13,448 nt of DNA, from assembly GCA_015499985.1 (NCBI GenBank), contig JAAAUF010000102.1, positions 43,637-57,084 of the forward strand, written 5' to 3'. The DNA is from Haplosporangium gracile. Lineage: Eukaryota > Mortierellomycota > Mortierellomycetes > Mortierellales > Mortierellaceae. The translations under genes and the position numbers were made by a program. Positions 1 to 9,500 of this stretch are shown here, piece after piece. Below the pieces are notes generated by a model. That model was not told the DNA's origin. It saw only the letters and a list, made by a program, of their open reading frames with translations, and ran no database searches. How positions within the stretch are numbered: the stretch's first letter is position 1; the number at the start of each line of letters is the position of its first letter.

Positions 1-2348
1 AGGTACCTCGTCGTGGTTGTACATGCCCATGGCAACACCGGGACCCTCAAAGTCGTAAACGACCAAGTTCTTCTTCTCGGAACCGTCGGCGGGGGTGAAG
101 ACGAGCTCCAAGCGACCGGGTCCATCGACAACCAAGTCGGTGGCCTTGTACTGATCACCAAAGGCGTGGCGACCCAAGACAATAGGCTCGGTCCATCCGG
201 GGACCAATCTGGGGATGTTTTTGCACAGAATGGGCTCACGGAACACAGTGCCTCCCAAAATGTTACGGATCGTTCCCTATTCACAATTGGTAAGTGTAGG
301 AGAGTGCGAGCGTTAGCGGTTGATGAAGTCAAATACACCTATCAATGAATAAAAAAAAATAAAAAAAAAAGACTTACGTTGGGGGACTTCCACATCTGCT
401 TAAGCTTGAACTCCTCAACACGGGCCTCGTCGGGGGTGATGGTGGCGCACTTGATGCCGACCTTGTACTTCTTGATGGCTTCAGCAGCATCGATGGTGAC
501 TGTTGATTATTGGGAAAAGTGAGTGACAGAACAGTAACCTTGCTGGGTTAGGATAAATATTTCTAACGAGTCGCTCTTTCTACTTATAGGCGATCTTCCC
601 CGCAAATACCCTCTTTTTTGAACCCAAAGGGAATAATGGTCATCCTGAGGCAAGAAGACCCGTTCACTTTGCTTGTTTCCAATTGTATACAATGGGAGAA
701 AAGGGAGCGTGTATATGCAATGGGGGGATGTGATGGGAAGAGAGTGAATATGATAAAAAAGAGCTGTCCGTTCGATTCAGGTACAAAATGTTGTGAGAAT
801 GGAGGTCCGATCAATGACGCGATCCTTGTTGGCCTGCCACAAAAATACAACTTCAAAAAGTGAGCTCTCACTTTTTCCCCTCTTTCCTATCTTTCCCCCT
901 TGGCTCCATTTTTTTTGTTGCTGTAAGAACAATAATGCCACTAAATCAACCCGCCAGTGACATTATTCTTTTTTTTTTTTTTGCTTTGCTTTGCTTTGCT
1001 TTGCTTTTATCGTTTGACATGTGCGACATTCAGCACAAAGACTGATCCGTGGGACGGCTGACCGACGGACGGACTGACCCCCGCAATTTGCGTTTTATAG
1101 ACTGAAGATTTCGCGGGGAAGTTCAACTGAAAGGGTGAAAACCATTGGAGCTCCTCCTCCAACGTAGTCGCCATCCACCACTCACCATGCCATTCACCAT
1201 GCCATTAAACAATGATCATAAGATCCATATCCAACTGGTTGGAGGCTGAATGGGGAGAGGTAGGAGCCAGTTTGGTGAGGATGTGAAAAGGCGAGAGGAA
1301 AGAAAGGAGAATGTTGGCTTACCCTGGTCGTTGGTCTCGTCACGGTACTCCATGCCAAGGTCGAAGAACTTGATGTCAAGGTTGACATAGGGGAGAATCA
1401 ACTAGTAGATTGATAAAAAGAAAAGAATGAGATCGTGAGCACTCCTTGCATGCAAAGATCTACTTTTATTTTATCTTTTTTTATTCTCACAGTACAACCC
1501 CATCATCATCATCAAATCCACCACACTACTACACACAATTGCTCTCAATCCTGCATTCGCTTTTTGGCGGCACACGGCTACGGAATATGCGAGAAGCCGG
1601 AAAAAAAAAATCAAGCAACCGTAACAACACGAAGTAGCCAACTTTCCCATGCACACACACACACACACCCAATCCTCGGACGAGTGAGCAAGTCAAGGCC
1701 ATGGTCTGAAAAATGGTACAGCAGAAAGTCGACTGATAGACTGCTAATCCTGCTCATTGTTCCCATGATGGTATGTCCCGCTAGATAATCTCCCTCTTCC
1801 TCTCTTAGCCCACTTCCTTTGTTCCTTTGTGATACTCCAGAATGAGATCCGCTCTCTACTAAAAAAAGGGGGGGTGAGGTGATCGGAGCAAAGACACCAG
1901 CCAGCCGTGACTTGTCAAAAATAACACCTGCTTCTTTCTTCCGTTCTTACCTTGTCGCGAATGCCGTCCCAGATGATGCGGGTCATTTCATCGCCCTACA
2001 AAAAAAACCGAATGAACGAGATGCAAAAAGCACACGAGGGGCAAGGGTTAGCGTACATTCTTGCCTTTTATGCTCACATACTTAAAAGTCGGTTGGCAAG
2101 TGACAAATGCCGTGCGAGTCGTATCATTACCTGCATCTCGACGACAGTTCCTCCTGGAGACGTAGAATTTCCATATCAAAAGTGATGTGCAAGGCAAAGA
2201 GAGTAAAGAGTGAGTTGACTGGTTGGAGACATCTACTAGTGTGTTTCGAGGATGATGAGAATGACAAGAGGACAGGGGACGAGCGAGGTGTGCCGAGGGA
2301 AGAAGAAAGTAAGGAAGAAAACGTACCGTTGATCTTGGCGGGAGACAT
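1..2348 (-). CDS. NADP-dependent isocitrate dehydrogenase, cytosolic type, 5' part
   Basis: This enzyme oxidises isocitrate to 2-oxoglutarate and CO2 and makes NADPH. Exons on the minus strand, in order: 2348-2327, 2153-2131, 1995-1951, 1401-1323, 499-378 and 276-1. They join in phase to 189 residues. The start [15 protein letters not shown] aligns with human IDH1 and has no mitochondrial leader, so a cytosolic or peroxisomal form is inferred; the C-terminus, where a peroxisomal signal would lie, is outside the window. Active-site positions known from human IDH1 are present, shifted by one: T78, S95 in KSPNGTIRN, R101, R110 and R133 in GRHAFGDQY. The last six bases (6-1, GTACCT on the minus strand) replace the expected Ser-Ile after NHDE, so they may be a weak donor and exon 6 may end at base 7. 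The first two exons code for only 22 and 23 bases. Confidence 0.94.
980..1004. repeat. Pentanucleotide repeat (TTTGC)5
   Basis: Five perfect TTTGC copies directly follow a run of Ts, inside intron 4 of the isocitrate dehydrogenase gene. Simple repeats of this kind often vary in length between strains. Confidence 0.95.
1182..1205. repeat. Tandem duplication of a 12-base unit
   Basis: TCACCATGCCAT occurs twice head to tail with no mismatch, in the 5' half of the large intron 4 of the isocitrate dehydrogenase gene. On the transcribed strand each copy contains ATGGCATGGTGA. Confidence 0.95.
1402..1950 (-). other. Large intron 3 of the isocitrate dehydrogenase gene (549 bases)
   Basis: The minus-strand donor is GTAAGA after the GIRDK codons, and the acceptor is CTAG before LILPYV. 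Both flanking exons are in phase 0. The intron contains a CATCATC run near 1501-1514, a CA tract at 1652-1668 and a G/A tract near 1861-1876. Open frames up to 117 codons exist on the plus strand, but they are low in complexity and antisense to the gene. No RNA gene or protein domain is visible. Confidence 0.85.
1652..1668. repeat. CA dinucleotide tract
   Basis: An alternating CA run of 17 bases inside intron 3 of the isocitrate dehydrogenase gene. On the transcribed strand it reads as a GT run. Confidence 0.9.
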
Positions 2349-2487
2349 TATGGATAAGTAAGAGTGAGTGGAGGTGGGCGGTGGGAACGTGTGAGAGTAA
2401 AGGGGCAGAGGGAATGAAATGAGCTGAAAAAACGAAGTGAGAGAAAGAAAAAAGAAGAGAGTCTCTGGGGCGGCGGTCAGGAGTTCA

Positions 2488-2495
2488 TTTATATA
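2488..2495 (-). promoter_or_regulatory. TATA box of the isocitrate dehydrogenase gene
   Basis: The minus strand reads TATATAAA here, 140 bases upstream of the start codon at 2348. Initiation about 30 bases downstream would give a 5' leader of roughly 110 bases; the DNA just below (2435-2465) is purine-rich on the plus strand, so pyrimidine-rich on the transcribed strand, as is common around fungal transcription starts. Position and match support the call; no transcript start was measured. Confidence 0.65.
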
Positions 2496-2760
2496 ATGGC
2501 TTCGTTTGGCCCTTTTTTATCTTCTCCCTCTGCCCCCCATTTCACTATCCCATCCGGGCAATCCCCTCAAGCAGACACTTTGGCACGTTCACCTTCGATG
2601 ATCTAAAATCTCTTTTGAAAATAAAAAAAGAGTCCGGAGGACGGAAACCCGTTCGTTGAACGTTCACTGTTTGACAGAGTACTTGGACATGCACTCTTCT
2701 TTTCCTAATACCCATCCCGTTCTGCTCGCTCACTTTTTTTTATCTGATCGATTGATTCGT

Positions 2761-2775
2761 AGTCAGTCAGTCAGT
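2761..2775. repeat. Tetranucleotide repeat (AGTC)n
   Basis: AGTC is repeated three times and followed by a partial copy (AGT), in the upstream region of the isocitrate dehydrogenase gene. Confidence 0.9.
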
Positions 2776-4346
2776 GAACCAGTATCTATCACTCTCTTTC
2801 AGTCCAAAAGTCGGGGCATGCTTGGGAAATGAGAGCTTGCACTCTTGGTTTCTATTAGTATTTTATTCCCTCCCCTTCTTCTTCAGAGTGGACAGTATGA
2901 GTGTGAGCTGATGTGTTGAATGATGCGATGGGCAAACGGCAACACGCACTGCACCATTTTCCCGTGAATATTACATATCTCCCATCCTGGCGCCAGACTG
3001 ATTATAGCTCGCACTCTCACCCAATCCTATCCCTACCCGGAAACACCCTTCCACTTCTACCCTCTGTGTCTCTTCGGGGTTTACACCCTGCCTCCTGCTC
3101 CAGTCCACCATCCCTTGCTCCAGCCTCCAGCTAATAAAAAAATCGATGCGTTGCGTACGTGTCGTATCTCCAATTCCCCACTTCTAATCCGCAGCCATGA
3201 ATGGCGGTATCGATTGAACACGAAGGAGATGCTCCTTTTTTGTTTTGCCGTTGGACAGACACACAGCTGCCCATTGTGTGCTGGTATTCTTCCCTTTGCC
3301 AATCACGTTGTTATGCCTTTGCTGTCATTGTCAAGCAACACTCTCTCATTACTCCTGCCTCCCCTGCTTTTTCGAGCATAATTTTCTCCTTGCTTCTTGT
3401 GCCTTGGAATGAGAGGGTGTTCTTGAAAATGTTTCTTTCACTCACTTCCCCACGCTTTCCTTCCACACGACTGTGCAACATCTCCTTTTTCCCTCCTCCT
3501 TGTGTGCAATTGCTCTCTTGATCAGCAAAGCGGCAGAATCAAGTACAGCGCGGAAAATGAAGCAAGAAGGAGAGAGGAGAAGAAGGAAATGTGAAAGAAA
3601 AGAAGAAACCGTGCGTCGAGTGTGGGAAAATTGATTAGTTTCCCCCACGCATATTTTTTCGTTCCTTCATTCTTTTGGCGTCTTCTTGTCTCCCGTGTTT
3701 GTGTCTCAGTGAATTTGTTCCTGAGAAGGTCGATTACACTGCATCGTCTATCGTTTGAGAAGTAACAAAAGATGAACGTCCATGTCAATTGCTTCCGTGG
3801 CATCGCTTTCAGAGTTCTCTGTCCCTGCCCTTGCGCTTCTCTGCCCACGGAGCAAACAAAACAAGTTGATGTTGTTGATGTGTTTATGTTTCTATGGCGG
3901 TTCCTGAGCCGAAGCGTGCCCACCTTGTTACTCAATCAAACAGCACAACAAGGCAAACTAAAAATAATAATCAAAACCACTTCTTCTCCTACTCTTTAGT
4001 CTCTGCTTCTCCCTTTGCGTGAACACAAGGATAAAGCATCTTCCCTCAATTGAACCAAACGATAGAGACAACATACAAGAAGAGACAAGCAATAAAAAAA
4101 AATAAAAATAAAAAAAGTCTGGGGAAGTTCATTGCGGATTAGAGTTCAGTTGAACAAGTTCAATCGGCCCTTTTGACCGTTGTTTTCTGTGTTGGCCAAT
4201 GGTAACCCGTTCCCGTGGCAGAAGATCTCATCTCTGCGAGAAAAATACATTTAAAAATTGATGGGAAATCAAACTGCATTCGATCATTCGCGAAGGAGGG
4301 GAATCGAGCGTGGGGAAAGACTGTGGGCAGGGTGAACTTTTTTTCG

Positions 4347-4389
4347 CCCTCTCCTTCTCCTTCTCCTTCTCCTTTTCCTCTTTCTTCTT
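4347..4389. repeat. Pure pyrimidine tract with CTCCTT repeats
   Basis: All 43 bases are C or T on the plus strand. The centre (4351-4372) is three copies of CTCCTT plus CTCC. It sits in the intergenic region, far from either flanking coding sequence. The conceptual Ser-Pro repeat in one frame follows from the repeat and is not evidence of a protein. Confidence 0.9.
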
Positions 4390-5006
4390 GTTCACATAAA
4401 AACGTGGTACTTACGGAGGGAAGGGAGGAAGGTGATGAGAACGTTACTCATGTGCAGGCACACAGACAATCACGTTTTTTTTATCTCTCCTTCATCATAA
4501 CCAATTCCTGACCGTTGCTCCTTCCATATTCAATCTTTCTCAAACACTTTCCCAAAACCGTGCACAAGTACCCGATCCCTCCGTGATGTACACAGGCCTG
4601 GACAAGATAAGGCTGCACATCATACATCCATCTTACCCTCGACCCTAGGCAAATAAAGATGGCAGACTCTCCTTACTCAGAATAGACTGACTGCTCAGAT
4701 GGAACCAGCCAAGTTCGTCATGGCCCACTCGCACTCAATGGGCTTAGTTCGGGATTTGAACCTTTGCCGACTTGCGATGTTTGCTGAGAAATTGCATCAG
4801 GCATTTTACCCCACACTTTTTACTCCTGCTATCGAATCTCGCCTCCTTTTCCGCCTTTTGTGTCTAAACAAAACGGCGTCCATTCGTCTTTTTGTTTTTC
4901 CAGTCTCGTCGCCGCCTCCTCAAAGATGTAATACCTGTTGGACACCCCTGCCTCAGCCACTCACTTAACTTCACTTTTCAGTCGCGTTGATTAAAAAAAT
5001 TGCTAG

Positions 5007-5012
5007 TTTATT
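5007..5012 (-). terminator. Polyadenylation signal of the decarboxylase gene
   Basis: The minus strand reads AATAAA here, 35 bases past the stop codon at 5048. It is the canonical hexamer at a sensible distance in an A/T-rich stretch. The actual cleavage site is not shown by the sequence. Confidence 0.6.
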
Positions 5013-5047
5013 TGCGACTTACTGTCCTCATTAGTATCGCGAGGAGC

Positions 5048-6165
5048 TCAACGCGTGATGCCAACCTCCTTCTTAATCTCATCGACAATGGTACGGTATT
5101 CTGCCATCGCACCAACACCTATTGCATACATACAAGAATACACAGTTAATACACAAAGCATACATCGCTTGACTACTGGTGGCGTGGTGACAACATTGAG
5201 TATCAAAACTTACCGAGATCACCACAGGCGAGAAGTTTGCTAATGGGAGGGATAACACGGTAGTTGAGAACATCCGTCAAAGTGGCGAGGTGCATTGCCG
5301 TAAATTTGTGGTTCCACATGTTGGTGTTCATTGCCGGACAAACAATCACCGACCGATCCTCATCCCATGCCCGCAAGATACACGTCTATGTATCAATGTG
5401 AAAACCGAGTCAGTCTCGCCCTTCCGTTGTTCACTGTACTTTATGCCTTCTGAAGGCTGTGTGAGATACTTACGATTAGATTGTCGCAGAGACCTTGAGC
5501 CAGCTTGGCCAGCGTGTTTGCATCCAAGGGACAGATGATGAACATGTCCGCCCAATTGCGTAGCTACAAACACAAAATAAGCGATGATTTTTAAGCAATT
5601 GGTCTGATGTGCTTTGGATGAAGAAGTTTGACTCGCAAAGCGTGAATGTAGAAGGCCGAATGACTTACATCGATGTGCATAACTGGATCTAACATCTTGT
5701 TCCATGCCTATGTGAACAATGGGGAGGGGACATTAGTCTTAGAATCAAAAGGACAAAATGATCGAAAACAAACCCAGGCGACAATAAAGGCTGGAAAAAG
5801 GTCGTACACTCCATTCATCTTTGTCGGTCAGCACTTCAGCAAGGACATCCTTGGGATCAAAGAAATGAAGCGCAGCGGCGGTGGCAACGACTTTGATCTC
5901 GACAAGATGGCCTACTTCCTAATGCAAAAAAAATACATATCAAGAGGAGTAAATGTAGCTTGATTTGGTGAGTGCACCTAGTACTCTATCGCCAGCCATC
6001 GCTTGATAGTATCAAGTATAAAAGGCCGAGGACAAGTCCAATGGTAGTCCTTACTTCAACCAAAGTCTTGACAATAATAGGGATTTTCACGCTGGCTACG
6101 CTTCCGGTGGCGCCGATGAGGATCCTTTTCTTGGTATGGAGAACCGTATCTATTGAAGGGTCCAT
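5048..6165 (-). CDS. Phosphopantothenoylcysteine decarboxylase
   Basis: This flavoenzyme removes CO2 from 4'-phosphopantothenoylcysteine to give 4'-phosphopantetheine in coenzyme A synthesis. Minus-strand exons: 6165-6055, 5918-5808, 5707-5669, 5563-5474, 5385-5214 and 5118-5048. All phases agree and give 197 residues, close to the 204 of the human enzyme. The family fold starts with RILIGATGSVASVKIP. Catalytic and substrate motifs are complete: the active His85 in MHIDLRNWAD, PAMNTNMW (134-141), and Cys171 in ACGDLG. The start at 6165 is the first ATG in frame before the conserved strand. There is no long acidic extension like those of yeast Hal3, Vhs3 or Cab3, so a plain enzyme is likely. 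The gene diverges from RFC1, with 413 bases between their start codons. Confidence 0.95.
6002..6016. repeat. Short inverted repeat in intron 1 of the decarboxylase gene
   Basis: CTTGATA and TATCAAG are perfect reverse complements separated by one base. They lie 39 bases from the intron's 5' splice site (6054) on the transcribed strand. Confidence 0.85.
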
Positions 6166-6578
6166 AGTTTGGGGTATGGAAAGTGTATGTGTATGTGTGT
6201 GTGTGTGTGTGTGTGAGAGAGTGAGATGTCGAGGCGGGTATGTAAGGAATGAGAAAGGAGCAATGCCGAACCTTTACTTTCAAGTTGGAGGCGATTGTGA
6301 CTGCACACTTCACGGACGCGCTTTTTTTTTTTGTGAGGGATCACAACAGGCCTTTTCACTTTCCTCTTGTCATCCCTCCTCCTACCATCTTCAGGAGACA
6401 TTCGTTCGACTCGACACTTCACAACCACACCTCATCGACATCACCAGCAGTTCTCGCCCTTTCTGTCCAACCCGAATCGTACGATTCGCTAGAAGAAAAC
6501 AGAGGATTCGAATTTCCAACATTAGAATTCACACCTCTCCAACTTTACGCAAACACACCCTTCAAGGTTGATTTCAGG
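6166..6578. promoter_or_regulatory. Divergent promoter region between the decarboxylase gene and RFC1
   Basis: The 413 bases between the two start codons must hold both 5' leaders and both promoters. No clear TATA box is visible on either strand. An ACGCG word at 6316-6320 resembles the core of the MluI cell-cycle box, which drives S-phase replication genes in yeasts; it lies about 260 bases upstream of the RFC1 start and is followed by a T tract. A TG repeat lies just upstream of the decarboxylase start. Regulation by the ACGCG word is an inference from one short match. Confidence 0.6.
6194..6215. repeat. TG dinucleotide repeat (11 units)
   Basis: Eleven perfect TG units, reading as CA on the strand of the decarboxylase transcript. 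They lie 29 to 50 bases upstream of that gene's start codon, so probably in its 5' leader or core promoter. Confidence 0.95.
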
Positions 6579-9500
6579 ATGGATTTGAGAAACTACTTTT
6601 CCGCCAGACCGAAACCAAAGGCTGCTAGTGCGCCAGTGGCCGAACCGGTATGTACCCAGCTAAAAAATATATCGTGCTTCTCACCAGGAACCCGCGTCCT
6701 CAAAGTGTGTGTTCACTTACCGTTCATACTTTTTTTCTGTTTTGTTGTCCTATTTTGCCACCAAAATTGGATATGCGTCTCTCCCTTCCTTTGTGTAAAA
6801 ATACATGAAAGGAGCCAGGAAAGAAGCGCACCTCGACGCGCAAAAAGACCATCATTCATGGTAAGTGCAAAGTGTTTTGCTCATAGGATACTCACTTGCG
6901 TTGATGGTGATATCATGACAAATAATTGATGCTAGCATATTTTGTTATTTGTATCTTTTCATTCATAGATTCGGACGAAGACGACGACCAGGATGAGGTC
7001 GTCCTAACGTATGTGAATACAGCAAAGGAGAACAGGCGGTACTACTCACTTTCAGCCGAACAGGACAACAGGCTAACGAAAACACACTTTCTCACTATTT
7101 ACCGCACTAGTAAATCGAAGCACTTTGCCGCCGCTACACCCTCAAAGGCTGCCTCAGCAAAGTAACGATCAATCGAGTCAGTTTGATATGGAGGCGGACA
7201 ATGGCAAAGGAATCAGTACCTAACAATCTACTTGTTCACCATCGGCTTGATAGGAAGGAGGTTGCGGAAGAACCTGTGGATCCAAAAGTGTTCTTTGCTT
7301 CCTCTAAAGCCAAGAAGTCCCAACCAGCAACAACTACAACAGCAAGCACACGATCAGCTTCAGCACCATCACCATCTAAACCCGTTGAGAAGCAGGCTAA
7401 AAAGGAACCAGTCGAGGAAACCAAGGCACCCGTCGAACCGACCAAACCTCAGCCTCCTGCAAAGCGGACAAAAAAGGCAAATGACGACGACTACTTTTCC
7501 GATGAGAGTGATGTTGAAGTGATCCCGCAACCAAAATCGAGGACAGCGCCAGCAAGGACCAAAGTCAAGACGCCTGCTTCTCCTCCTCCCTCAAACAAGA
7601 GGACCGCGGCAGCTTCATCGTCACCAAAGAAGCGCAAGGGCCCCGCCAACGATGACTACGAGGATGATGAGGACGAGGACGATGAGGTCGTGGCAAAGCC
7701 GATAAAGAGACAGAAATCGACCCCCAAGGAACCAAATAATGACGACGCCATGGACGTCGACGAGCCTGAGGAGAAACCCAAAGCCAAGTTCAAGTAAGTC
7801 TGGCTGACCTGATGTCTTATTTATGCTGTTCAATTCTAATATTATTTTCAGTGGGATTAGGCATCTAACAAGCTGAGCAAATAATAATTGCAAATTCATA
7901 GCTTCTGGGCACATAAGAACAAGACTGGGCCCTCTGCTCTCGGATCCAAGGAGATTCCCAAGGGAGAAGACAACTGTCTAGCAGTAAGGCCTATTTCATG
8001 CTCACCCTCATGGAGACTGCACTTGTTTGCGAGGTCACTAAATGTCTTTTCAATTAATTATAAAATAGGGCTTGGCGTTTGTATTTACTGGAGAGCTGAG
8101 CTCGATTACTCGCGAGGACGCCGCAGATCTTGTCAAGAGATATTCAGGAAGAGTGACTGGCTCACCGAGCGGGAAGACCTCGTATGTGGTTGTTGGAGAC
8201 GATGCAGGACAATCCAAACTGGACAAGGTCAAGAAATTGAAGATTAAGACTCTTGACGAGGATGAATTTCTAGATTTGATCCGCACATCTCCCGCCAGGA
8301 CTGAGGATGGTGAGATTGTCAAATCAAAGCCCAAGCCTGCTGCAACTACCGTCTCTAACAGCAGCAGTTCGGCTAAGGTGAAGGCTGAACCTGTCGAGAA
8401 AAAGTCGTCCTCGTCTTCCTCTAAGGCAGCTGCGGCCAGTGAACCCTCAATTGTCAAATCGATCAAGTCTGAATCGAAAGCTCCTGCCATCGATAACAAC
8501 AAGTAACTCACAATTTTACATTCCCTGAAGTCTACTCATAACGCGTCCTGGGCAGTGCCAATGGGGTATTCTCTAACTCAATGACCTTGCACTTTACGAA
8601 CATTAGGCCAGCAGAAACAGAACTTTGGACTTCCAAGTATCGGCCGAAGCAGATCAAGGACCTTTGCGGTAACAACGCTGGAGTTCAAAAACTTGTGAGA
8701 TGGCTGGAGAACTGGTAAGTCTCGACTCTCTGGTTGCCGTCACCTTGACTAGTGCTTGTTTTGGACGGTCTCTGCGTGAGTAGGAGCTACTAAGCAATAA
8801 TTTTGTCCGCTATTAGGGATGACAACTATAAGCTGGACTTCAAGAAGGAGAACGCGGATAAGTCCGGCACTTTCCGCGCAGTCTTGATTTCAGGTCCTCC
8901 TGGTGTTGGAAAGACGTCTGCTGCTCATTTGGTGGGAGAATCACTGGGATACAACATTGTGGAGTTCAATGCTAGTGATACTCGCAGTAAGAAGTCACTC
9001 GATGTAAGTTTTGGAAGCTGCTGTCAACTTTTTCGGTCACAGTTGAATTGATGCATGGACACATTGCTAACTGACATTTATTTTTCGCAACTACCCATGT
9101 CCTACTTAGGCCGACGTTCGCGATCTCTTGGACAACCAATCACTAGGCGGATACTTCCTGAACGGAAACAGCCCCCAAGGCAATGGAGTAAGTTACAATC
9201 ATCATTGCGGGTTCTGAGGTTTTATAGTTTTATCACAGTATCCAGCCTCTAATACGTACCTCTTGTCGACTATAGAAAGAAGTCGATAACAAGGCACCAT
9301 CCATGGCCAAGAAGCAGCTCATCATCATGGACGAGGTTGATGGAATGGCCGGAGGCGATCGCGGTGGTGTAGCCCAGATGATTGCATTCATCAAGAAGAC
9401 CCAGGTAAGTTTAAGCATCTCTACGCTTGACGCTTTCGTTAAGGATACACATGACAGTACGTAGAGCTGTGTATTAATGCTCCGCGTTCGCATACACTAG

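Larger units (their letters stand above)
500..1322 (-). other. Large intron 4 of the isocitrate dehydrogenase gene (823 bases)
   Basis: The minus-strand donor is GTAAGC after the glutamine codon at the end of exon 4, and the acceptor is CAG before base 499; together they restore a split valine codon. The intron holds a T-rich tract with five TTTGC units, a cluster of GACGG/CTGAC-like words near 1048-1078, and a 12-base tandem duplication near its 5' end. Both strands have short open frames up to 95 codons (for example 584-871, minus), none resembling a known protein. I see no snoRNA box pair, tRNA or second gene. Confidence 0.85.
2496..5006. other. Intergenic region with no supported gene (about 2.5 kb)
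   Basis: This lies between the promoter of the isocitrate dehydrogenase gene and the 3' end of the pantothenate-pathway gene. The longest open frame is 137 codons (3522-3935, minus) and its translation is biased and unlike any protein I know. I could not build a spliced gene with recognisable protein in any frame. It contains an AGTC tetranucleotide repeat (2761-2775), an A/T tract (about 4093-4117), a 43-base pyrimidine tract (4347-4389), and a tRNA B-box-like word (4752-4762, minus). A long upstream regulatory region, a non-coding transcript or decayed repeats would all fit. Confidence 0.6.

Noticed and set aside
1490..1520. C/D snoRNA in isocitrate dehydrogenase intron 3
   Set aside because: The TGATGA word is part of a simple trinucleotide repeat and no CTGA box or terminal stem accompanies it.
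3522..3935. Minus-strand open frame of 137 codons in the large intergenic region
   Set aside because: Its translation is dominated by Arg/Thr then Phe/Leu/Ser runs from biased base composition, with no domain, no recognisable similarity and no supporting splice or promoter signals.
4752..4762. A tRNA gene around the B-box-like word
   Set aside because: The bases flanking the TTCAAAT loop do not pair as a T stem, and no A box or acceptor stem was found.
5051..5056. MluI-type cell-cycle box ACGCGT
   Set aside because: It lies in the last codons of the decarboxylase and at its stop, not in a promoter.
5972..6571. Plus-strand open frame of 199 codons
   Set aside because: It is antisense to exon 1 of the decarboxylase gene and runs through the TG repeat, giving a VCVCVC stretch. 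The frame is open by chance.
8050..8511. Minus-strand open frame of 153 codons
   Set aside because: It is the antisense shadow of RFC1 exon 7, which encodes the BRCT domain.
8541..8546. Second ACGCGT word
   Set aside because: It is in RFC1 intron 7, nearly 2 kb past the start codon; probably chance.
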